Shown: positions 14,115-19,264 of the stretch, one piece after another
How positions within the stretch are numbered: the stretch's first letter is position 1
Layout: each line of letters begins with the position of its first letter
Assembly (NCBI GenBank): GCA_036703315.1
Contig: DATNPH010000269.1
Location: 1-19,264, forward strand
DNA length: 19,264 nucleotides
DNA from: DATNPH01 sp036703315
Lineage (GTDB): Bacteria > Cyanobacteriota > Cyanobacteriia > Cyanobacteriales > Coleofasciculaceae
Reading direction: 5' to 3'
Program-made: the position numbers and the translations under genes
Notes under the pieces: model-generated
The model's input: the letters and a program-made list of their open reading frames with translations, nothing else
Databases searched by the model: none
What the model was told of the DNA's origin: nothing

Positions 14115-14834
14115 ATGAAACTACAGCACTACATTGGTGGAATCGAGGGACTTGAGCCTTCTAGTTTTGAGAAACGAGTCTTTGTACAGCCTTGGGAAGA
14201 GCGGATTTTTGGTATTCATGTAGCCATGATGGCTCTGAGCAACCACCTGGAAGCCGTTAAAACAGTGCCCACTCAGTTTAAGAGTTTCTGGAGTTGGGGA
14301 CATCTTCGCAAGGGCGCTGAGGGAATGAATCCTTTTGACTACTTCAAGTATCGTTACTACGAAAAGTGGTTGGGTGGAATCTCTGGATTTTTTGTTGAAT
14401 CGGGGTACGTCTCCAAGGAAGAACTCGATGCAAAAACTACCGCCTATTTGGAGAACCTAGATGCACCCCTACCGGAAGGGGGGGAGCCTGCAATTGATCA
14501 TCAGGTGATTGAGTATCTTCGGGTTGGAGATTCGCCCAAGTGCGAGGTAGATATCAAGCATAAGTTCAAGGTGGGTGACACGGTGGTTGTGAGAAATCCA
14601 CCTCCTGTCGAGCATTGCAAGTTACCGGGATACTTGCGAACGAAGAAAGGGGTTGTGGATGTTGTCTATGAAGGTGCTTACAACTATTTCTTTCCAACGG
14701 GTGATGGAGTTGGAGATCCAATGCCCGTATACAGCGTAAAATTTGATTCTCATGAGATCTGGGGAAATCTGACAGAACCCAAGACATGGATTTACGTTGA
14801 TGTCTTTGAAGCCTATCTCGAAGATCCAGCTTGA
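14115..14834 (+). CDS. nthB: Nitrile hydratase, beta subunit
   Basis: Nitrile hydratase adds water to a nitrile to give the amide; the beta subunit pairs with alpha and supplies arginines that contact the modified active-site cysteines. The 239 residues have the family's two halves: an N-terminal helical part (VFVQPWEERIFGIHVAM, LRKGAEGMNPFDYFKYRYYEKW) and a C-terminal SH3-like barrel (HKFKVGDTVVVRNPPP, LPGYLRTKKGVV, YSVKFDSHEIWG, WIYVDVFEAYLE). LRKGAE and YLRTKKG hold the candidate conserved Arg residues. The start at 14115 follows AGAGGGAAAGGA; an upstream TTG frame start at 14097 is discarded. Beta precedes alpha, the order usual for cobalt-type enzymes (iron types are alpha first). A full-length beta chain argues against thiocyanate hydrolase, where it is split in two. 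Confidence 0.95.
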   Translation: MKLQHYIGGIEGLEPSSFEKRVFVQPWEERIFGIHVAMMALSNHLEAVKTVPTQFKSFWSWGHLRKGAEGMNPFDYFKYRYYEKWLGGISGFFVESGYVSKEELDAKTTAYLENLDAPLPEGGEPAIDHQVIEYLRVGDSPKCEVDIKHKFKVGDTVVVRNPPPVEHCKLPGYLRTKKGVVDVVYEGAYNYFFPTGDGVGDPMPVYSVKFDSHEIWGNLTEPKTWIYVDVFEAYLEDPA

Positions 14835-14875
14835 CCCTTTTATCAGAGATTTTGACGTACCCAGGAGATGAAATT

Positions 14876-15484
14876 ATGAGTGAAAACGTCGATCGCGAAA
14901 CCTATAGCGCAGCCCGTGTTAGGGCTTTGGAATCTCTTTTAATTGAGAAAGGACTGATCACGGGTGAAACCGTAGACAAGGTAATCGAGTTTTTTGAGAA
15001 GGATATGGGCCCGTTTAATGGTGCCAAAATTGTTGCTAAGGCATGGATTGACCCAGAGTTCAAGCAGCGATTGTTGGAAGACACACCGTCTGCGATCGCT
15101 CAAATGAACTTTCCTCGCGGTATGGCAGGGGCAGAAGGTGAACACATGAAAGCTGTGGCAAACACGCCAGAGGTTCATAACTTGATTGTTTGTACCATGT
15201 GTTCTTGCTATCCTTGGCCCGTTTTAGGCTTACCGCCCTATTGGTTTAAAGATCCAACGTTTCGGGCTAGAGCGATTCGGGAACCCCGAAAAGTGTTGAA
15301 GGAATTTGGTCTAGATGTTCCCGAATCGACCGAGGTTCGGGTATGGGATACTAGCGCTCAGACTCGCTGGTTTGTTTTGCCAGAACGCCCTGCCGGAACG
15401 GATGGATGGACAGAAGAACAACTAGCTGCTATTGTCACGCCTGAAGCTATGCAAGGTGCAGCGAAAGTTGTCGTGCCAGCTTAG
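14876..15484 (+). CDS. nthA: Nitrile hydratase, alpha subunit, cobalt type
   Basis: The 202-residue subunit carries the metal. The motif V105-C106-T107-M108-C109-S110-C111 is followed by YPWPVLGLPP. C106, C109 and C111 bind the metal, with 109 and 111 expected to be oxidised to sulfinate and sulfenate. Thr at 107 marks the non-corrin cobalt class (Ser in iron enzymes). The usual Leu at 108 is Met here, an uncommon variant. Other family features are the helical start (RVRALESLLIEKGLI), GPFNGAKIVAKAWIDPEF, and the end part with VRVWDTSAQTRWFVLPERP. Start 14876 has AGGAG eight bases upstream (14863-14867). The gene follows the beta gene after 41 bases and precedes the accessory gene by 25, consistent with one operon. 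Confidence 0.96.
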   Translation: MSENVDRETYSAARVRALESLLIEKGLITGETVDKVIEFFEKDMGPFNGAKIVAKAWIDPEFKQRLLEDTPSAIAQMNFPRGMAGAEGEHMKAVANTPEVHNLIVCTMCSCYPWPVLGLPPYWFKDPTFRARAIREPRKVLKEFGLDVPESTEVRVWDTSAQTRWFVLPERPAGTDGWTEEQLAAIVTPEAMQGAAKVVVPA

Positions 15485-15509
15485 GCATTAAGTTGAGTAG
15501 GAGACTGTT

Positions 15510-15875
15510 ATGCAGATTAAATTTGAGCAGTTTGCTGCGGCAAGTATGCTGGGGAGTGAAGATGCTCCTCCTCGCAGTAATGGAGAACTTTTGTTTCAAA
15601 GACCTTGGGAAGGTCGAGCATTTGGTATAGCGATCGCCCTTTCCAAAAAAGGACATTATGAGTGGGAAGACTTCCGCCAGGGGTTGATCGGTTCAATTGC
15701 AGAATGGGAGGCAACCCACTGTAAGGATGACCCAGACTGGGACTACTATCAACGCTGGCTTCTGGCTCTAGAGCGCTTAACATTGGAATCCAATTTAGTT
15801 GAGCCTGAGGAATTGGAAAAGCGAACGGCTGAATTCCTGGCTCCAGAAAAAGACAAGACATCAACAACGCATTAA
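15510..15875 (+). CDS. Nitrile hydratase accessory protein (P14K-like, beta N-terminal homologue)
   Basis: The 121-residue protein resembles the N-terminal helical half of the beta subunit: LLFQRPWEGRAFGIAIAL parallels VFVQPWEERIFGIHVAM, and YEWEDFRQGLIGSIAEWE and the Y-x-x-W segment fit the following helices; the SH3-like barrel is absent. Small beta-like proteins encoded after cobalt nitrile hydratase (P14K/NhlE-like) bring cobalt-loaded alpha subunit to the enzyme by subunit swapping. The start at 15510 has AGGAG six bases upstream. It sits 25 bases after alpha and 22 before the permease. The C-terminal tail is charged and ends TSTTH, with no metal motif seen. Alternatively it could be a thiocyanate-hydrolase-like small subunit, but the full-length beta chain makes this unlikely. 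Confidence 0.88.
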   Translation: MQIKFEQFAAASMLGSEDAPPRSNGELLFQRPWEGRAFGIAIALSKKGHYEWEDFRQGLIGSIAEWEATHCKDDPDWDYYQRWLLALERLTLESNLVEPEELEKRTAEFLAPEKDKTSTTH

Positions 15876-15897
15876 TGTTTTACCCGATGAGGTTTGG

Positions 15898-16593
15898 ATG
15901 ATTCATCAAGGCAAAATTTCTGCATCAACTCACTTCAGAAAATTCTGGCAAGCCAAACTATTGGTTGCTATCACAGGCATCAGCCTGCTGCTGTTTGCTT
16001 CCCCTGCAATGGCTCATCATGCGATGGGAGGCAAAATGCCTAGCAACTTTTTTGAGGGCTTTTTGTCAGGACTGGCACACCCGCTTATCGGTCTCGATCA
16101 CTTCGCATTCATCGTATCAATCGGGTTACTCGCTGCAATAAAACGGCAAGGAATTTGGATTCCAGTTGCCTTTATTGTGTCAGCAATGCTGGGAACGGGG
16201 CTTCATCTTATGGGGCTAAATCTGCCAGGAGTTGAGTTATTCGTTTCGGGGTCAATCCTGCTGTTTGGAACGTTGCTAGTGCTGAAGGATAGTCCTAACA
16301 CAACGACTATCATTGCACTTGCCGCGATCGCGGGTGTGTTTCATGGGTATGCATACGGTGAGTCAATTTTTGGTGCACAGATGTCTCCCTTATTGGCATA
16401 TCTGTTAGGCTTCACTAGTATTCAACTTGTTGTGGCAACAGGTACTTTTAAAATTAGCCAATCATTTATTCAGCGAAATTCTCAACAGCAACTGCCTTAT
16501 AATTTACGTTCGGCTGGCTTAGTCATCTGCGGTATTGGCTTGGCATTTCTATCCTCCCAAGTTGTAAATACGTTATTTGCATTGCAAGGTTAA
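15898..16593 (+). CDS. hupE: HupE/UreJ-family metal permease (probable cobalt or nickel uptake)
   Basis: The 231-residue protein starts with a signal peptide: KFWQAKLLVAITGISLLLFASPAMA, with a likely cut after Ala-Met-Ala so that the mature end begins His-His-Ala-Met, a His-rich N-terminus as expected for the family. The membrane part has the HupE signature HPLIGLDHFAFIVSIGLL and a later FHGYAYGES motif, over about six helices. The start at 15898 is chosen because TGAGG lies five bases upstream; a frame start at 15799 would overlap the accessory gene. HupE-family proteins import Ni(II) or Co(II); next to a cobalt enzyme, cobalt is the likelier cargo. It thus replaces the NhlF-type cobalt transporter found in other nitrile hydratase loci. 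A hairpin repeat follows the gene. Confidence 0.88.
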   Translation: MIHQGKISASTHFRKFWQAKLLVAITGISLLLFASPAMAHHAMGGKMPSNFFEGFLSGLAHPLIGLDHFAFIVSIGLLAAIKRQGIWIPVAFIVSAMLGTGLHLMGLNLPGVELFVSGSILLFGTLLVLKDSPNTTTIIALAAIAGVFHGYAYGESIFGAQMSPLLAYLLGFTSIQLVVATGTFKISQSFIQRNSQQQLPYNLRSAGLVICGIGLAFLSSQVVNTLFALQG

Positions 16594-16605
16594 TTCAGAC
16601 AGTTG

Positions 16606-16639
16606 AGATCCTTGACTTCTTTCGAGAAGTTGGGGATCT
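16606..16639. repeat. Palindromic hairpin repeat after the permease gene
   Basis: AGATCC (16606-16611) pairs with GGATCT (16634-16639), then G-U wobbles and CTTCT/AGAAG close a TTCG loop, making a continuous stem. Similar GATCCCCGACTTCT...AGAAGTCGGGGATC units are a widespread cyanobacterial dispersed repeat (recalled, not checked). The wobble positions suggest decay from a perfect palindrome. It could also slow transcription at the operon end, but no U-tract follows. Confidence 0.6.
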
Positions 16640-16767
16640 GGTGATGCGTTTGCCCTAAAGCTGAAGCAATCCGTCAGAAGGACAACAGTAATCAAGGTAG
16701 AAAGCCTTCAGAATCATTTTTATCTAAAAGCTGTAAATCCTTTGCTTCAACATACGGAGATAAAAGC

Positions 16768-17712
16768 ATGCAAATTGCCCGTGATGTGACTAACCTGATT
16801 GGTTGCACACCCCTAGTACAACTCAACCGGATTCCTCAGACAGAGGGATGTATTGCACGGATTGTTGTCAAGCTGGAAGGGATGAATCCAGCCGCTTCTG
16901 TCAAAGATCGGATTGGTATCAGCATGGTGGAAGCTGCCGAAGCCGCAGGAGTGATCCAACCGGGGAAGACTGTATTGGTGGAACCGACTACAGGAAATAC
17001 CGGGATTGCTCTGGCAATGGTGGCGGCAGCGAAAGGCTATCGGTTAATTGTGGCAATGCCTGAGACTATGAGTTTGGAACGGCGGGCGATGTTAAGAGCT
17101 TACGGTGCAGAGTTAGAGTTAACACCGGGACATTTGTTTAGTCAGGGGGCAGTTGATCGCGCTGAGGAATTGGTGGCGACAATTCCAAATGCTTTCATGC
17201 TGAATCAGTTTAAGAACCCAGCGAATCCAAAAATCCATCGTGAAACAACTGCAACAGAAATTTGGGCAGACACGGAGGGTCAGGTCGATATTGTCATCGC
17301 TGGGGTAGGAACAGGTGGCACGATTACCGGACTTGCCGAGGCACTTAAGCAACGCAAGCCTGAAGTTCGAGCGATCGCAGTTGAGCCAAAAAATAGTCCT
17401 GTGTTATCCGGTGGTGACCCTGGAATGCACAAAATTCAAGGGATTGGGGCAGGGTTTGTACCAGCCGTGATGCGCCTGGATTTGGTTGATGAAGTGATTC
17501 AGGTTAGGGACGAAGATGCGATCGCTTACAGTCGCCGATTAGCCCGTGAGGAAGGATTACTATCAGGAATTTCTACTGGGGCAAATCTTTGTGCTGCAAT
17601 TGAGTTGGCAAAACGTCCCGAGAATTCTGGAAAGTTAATTGTCATGATTCAGCCCAGCTTTGGTGAACGGTACCTGAGCACAGTTCTGTTTCAAGAACCC
17701 CAATTAACGTGA
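16768..17712 (+). CDS. cysK: O-acetylserine sulfhydrylase family enzyme (cysteine synthase)
   Basis: This PLP enzyme normally makes cysteine from O-acetylserine and sulfide. It has the lysine motif NPAASVKDRIG (PLP Schiff base at K46), the substrate loop EPTTGNTGIALA, the phosphate-binding GVGTGGTITG, the PLP-N1 Ser near SGISTGAN, and the ERYLST end. At 314 residues it is a plain single-domain member with no CBS domain. GGAG at 16756-16759 precedes the ATG by eight bases. The family also includes beta-cyanoalanine synthases, which use cysteine and cyanide; sequence inspection alone cannot separate the two. It lies 174 bases after the nitrile hydratase genes and overlaps or nearly abuts the desaturase gene, so it may belong to a transcription unit with it. 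Confidence 0.93.
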   Translation: MQIARDVTNLIGCTPLVQLNRIPQTEGCIARIVVKLEGMNPAASVKDRIGISMVEAAEAAGVIQPGKTVLVEPTTGNTGIALAMVAAAKGYRLIVAMPETMSLERRAMLRAYGAELELTPGHLFSQGAVDRAEELVATIPNAFMLNQFKNPANPKIHRETTATEIWADTEGQVDIVIAGVGTGGTITGLAEALKQRKPEVRAIAVEPKNSPVLSGGDPGMHKIQGIGAGFVPAVMRLDLVDEVIQVRDEDAIAYSRRLAREEGLLSGISTGANLCAAIELAKRPENSGKLIVMIQPSFGERYLSTVLFQEPQLT

Positions 17713-17756
17713 ACCTCGGTTTTGTACGGAGTGAGAATAAAGGGTCAAGGTTAGAT

Positions 17757-18800
17757 ATGGTGGCTTCCAAAGCAATTGACTTAAACCACTATCTGCATCA
17801 AAAGAAACCTCTGTGGAATATCCTAGCTATCCTCTACACGTTGAGTAGTTATGGGATAGCTATTGGACTGATTCTGTTACAAAATGGATGGCTTAATGTA
17901 ATAGGCGTAATTCTTCTGACTCATAGCTTAACAATATCTGCCTACTTGGCGCATGAGTTTATGCATGGCAATGTTTTTTCCAACATGCTGTGGAATGCAG
18001 TAGGAGGCAACTTGATGCTTTGGCTCAATGGGGGTTGCTACATCCGCTTCCAAGAGTTAATGCGAATGCACATTGCCCACCATGTGAACCGAATTGATTA
18101 CTGCCGATTTGATATAGCCGCATTCCTCCAGTCAATTCCTGCGCCGCTACGGCTAACTTTTTTGGGGTTAGAGTGGCTCTACTTCCCATCTCTGGCATTT
18201 CTATTGCGAATCCGCTTAATGCTAGCCCCTTTCCGACAACTAGAGCGTAAGGATGAACGTCTAAGAGTCACCCTGATTGCTCTGGTACGAGGTTTCTTAT
18301 TTACACTTCTAGGAATAGTGTCTTTCAAAGCACTCGTACTGTACTTCTTGGCCTATATTGGCATGACCCATATTCTGCGGTTTATGGATGCCTTTCAACA
18401 CACTTATGAATCTCTTCCCGTGGGAGTCCCCTTGCCGAAGTACATCCAAGAAGTCTCTCCAGAGGAAGCTCGTGCTTACGAACAGGCCAACACATTCTCA
18501 AATATTATTTCCAAGCGCTACAGATGGCTTAATTTGCTATTGCTCAATTTTGGCTACCATAATGCTCATCATGAGTTGATGAAATGCCCCTGGTATTACC
18601 TCCCTGAACTGGATCGGCAACTCTATTTTAATAAGGAAAATCACTACATTACCTTACCTGAACTCTTGATAAACTATCACCGCTTTCGTCTATCGCGAAT
18701 TTTTACGGGTCAGGGAGAAGCCGTTGACAATCATGGAAATCGTCAATTAGAGACATTTTATGGGGCTATAGAAGTTTCATTTCTAGTAGTTCCATTTTAG
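17757..18800 (+). CDS. Membrane fatty-acid-desaturase-like diiron protein
   Basis: The 347-residue protein has the three histidine boxes of membrane diiron desaturases/hydroxylases: HEFMH (66-70), HIAHH (105-109) and HNAHH (268-272), with hydrophobic segments around ILAILYTLSSYGIAIGLILL, LIALVRGFLFTLLGIVSF and others. The typical enzyme oxidises an acyl or other lipid substrate using O2. It is not one of the Des proteins I can name. The ATG at 17757 has AAGG six bases upstream. A GTG at 17709, overlapping the cysK stop by four bases, would extend the protein by 16 residues. Context with cysK and nitrile hydratase leaves the substrate open; a role in making or using a nitrogenous substrate is only speculation. 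Confidence 0.85.
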   Translation: MVASKAIDLNHYLHQKKPLWNILAILYTLSSYGIAIGLILLQNGWLNVIGVILLTHSLTISAYLAHEFMHGNVFSNMLWNAVGGNLMLWLNGGCYIRFQELMRMHIAHHVNRIDYCRFDIAAFLQSIPAPLRLTFLGLEWLYFPSLAFLLRIRLMLAPFRQLERKDERLRVTLIALVRGFLFTLLGIVSFKALVLYFLAYIGMTHILRFMDAFQHTYESLPVGVPLPKYIQEVSPEEARAYEQANTFSNIISKRYRWLNLLLLNFGYHNAHHELMKCPWYYLPELDRQLYFNKENHYITLPELLINYHRFRLSRIFTGQGEAVDNHGNRQLETFYGAIEVSFLVVPF

Positions 18801-18915
18801 GTTGTAATAGACAAGGGAATACAGAGGAGTACAGCTTCAAAGCCCACTAAAAACGAGGCAAAAATGTATCAATGGTTAGTACCATAACTTTCAAAGACAT
18901 GTTGACCTTCTTCAA

Positions 18916-19047
18916 TAAACCTCCTGCATGAATCATGAAATGCCGCCTCGCATCCCCCAATTGTGGGAGACTTTAAGTCTTATTCCCCCCAGAATTGGGG
19001 GGCAGGGGGGAGTAAGGGGCGAAAATTCTATTCATGCAGGAGGTCTA
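18916..19047. mobile_element. MITE with 15-bp perfect terminal inverted repeats and TA flanks
   Basis: ACCTCCTGCATGAAT (18919-18933) and ATTCATGCAGGAGGT (19030-19044) are perfect inverted repeats. One base beyond each, TA appears on both sides (18916-18917 and 19046-19047), consistent with a TA target duplication of the IS630/Tc1-mariner type. The roughly 96 internal bases hold no gene but contain CCCCCC-AGAATT-GGGGGG, shared with the element at 13311-13426. Bases 18801-18915 and 19048-19149 around it show no gene. Confidence 0.75.
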
Positions 19048-19149
19048 ATGTATTGGGACTAACAGATGGGATAACGTTTGAAGCTTTCATTGTGCAAAAG
19101 TTGGTGCAAAAGCTGTGGAAGTAAACCGATACTTTTTTGCTAACATTGG

Positions 19150-19264
19150 CTAACAAACACATAAGTTGAGATATTCTCTCAACCAAGGCGTATCAACCAA
19201 TGCCCGAAGGAAAATCCCACGGGCACCATTTAGATCCCGATTCATTTTCAACCCAGTGGAGAGA
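19150..19264 (-). CDS. tnpB: TnpB-type protein of an IS200/IS605-like element, C-terminal end
   Basis: The minus-strand frame entering at the window edge ends at a TAG (19150-19152) and encodes about 37 residues. It contains KMNRDLNGARGIFLRAL, the RuvC-III RD-x-N-(A/G)-A motif with the catalytic Asp, and then DTPWLREYL, a tail often seen in cyanobacterial TnpB proteins. TnpB is an RNA-guided nuclease encoded by IS200/IS605 and related elements. The main part lies beyond the window, so completeness is unknown. The right end of the element, where the guide RNA usually overlaps the tnpB 3' end, should lie around 19048-19150. There GTGCAAAAG is directly repeated and GCTAAC occurs twice, but I could not identify the boundary. 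Confidence 0.75.
   Translation of the reverse strand, partial: LSTGLKMNRDLNGARGIFLRALVDTPWLREYLNLCVC

Noticed and set aside
14115..15875. Thiocyanate hydrolase instead of nitrile hydratase
   Set aside because: The beta chain is one full-length protein with both halves; thiocyanate hydrolase has this chain split in two. Family assignment by phylogeny would settle it.
15799..15897. Upstream start for the HupE-type permease overlapping the accessory gene
   Set aside because: A ribosome site precedes 15898, and the signal peptide is properly placed from there.
16606..16639. Hairpin after the permease as a rho-independent terminator
   Set aside because: No U-tract follows; the sequence fits a dispersed cyanobacterial palindrome better.
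1..19264. tRNA, rRNA or CRISPR arrays
   Set aside because: No T-loop pattern with a cloverleaf, no rRNA sequence and no regularly spaced repeats were seen on either strand.

Overview
The window is cyanobacterial chromosomal DNA. The HIP1 octamer GCGATCGC recurs inside genes on both strands, heptameric simple repeats and short GC-rich palindromes are scattered through it, and the gene families are typical of multicellular or large-genome cyanobacteria (stand-alone CheY-like receivers, a giant Ser/Thr-kinase/ATPase/GAF/cyclase protein). The species cannot be named from the sequence alone.

Region 1 (1-2600) is eroded. A receiver-like start is joined to the C-terminal half of a GNAT acetyltransferase. 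Next, on the minus strand, is a sugar/cation symporter-type transporter (GPH family) frameshifted by a ~24-bp palindromic repeat. Then come a hypothetical gene and a 34-codon leftover of a response regulator. A 125-bp leader is duplicated 624 bp apart, once before the hypothetical gene and once before the next, intact receiver gene.

Region 2 (2600-9020) is a signalling block, all on the plus strand: a canonical single-domain receiver, a second receiver that has lost key active-site residues, and a 1680-residue Ser/Thr kinase - ATPase - helical repeat - GAF - class III adenylate cyclase protein. The large protein carries an in-frame insertion of repeat DNA just ahead of its Walker A motif.

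Region 3 (9050-11990) holds the 3' end of a glycerol facilitator gene (glpF remnant), intact glycerol kinase glpK, a terminator hairpin shared with the convergent gene, and a LysR-type regulator on the minus strand.

Region 4 (12000-16600) is the most interesting part. It contains a COG0523 (CobW-like) metallochaperone GTPase, a DUF1097-type membrane protein, nitrile hydratase beta, nitrile hydratase alpha (active-site motif C-T-M-C-S-C, the cobalt type), a P14K-like accessory protein and a HupE/UreJ-type metal permease with a signal peptide and a His-rich mature N-terminus. Together these look like a self-contained cobalt nitrile hydratase module: enzyme, maturation factor, metal chaperone and metal uptake. 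The LysR gene is divergent from it and may regulate it.

Region 5 (16600-19264) has an O-acetylserine sulfhydrylase-family enzyme and a three-histidine-box membrane desaturase, then a ~130-bp MITE-like element with 15-bp perfect terminal inverted repeats flanked by TA, and finally the C-terminal end of a TnpB-type protein of an IS200/IS605-like element on the minus strand. The sulfhydrylase next to nitrile hydratase suggests a testable cyanide route: cysteine + cyanide to beta-cyanoalanine, then hydration to asparagine.
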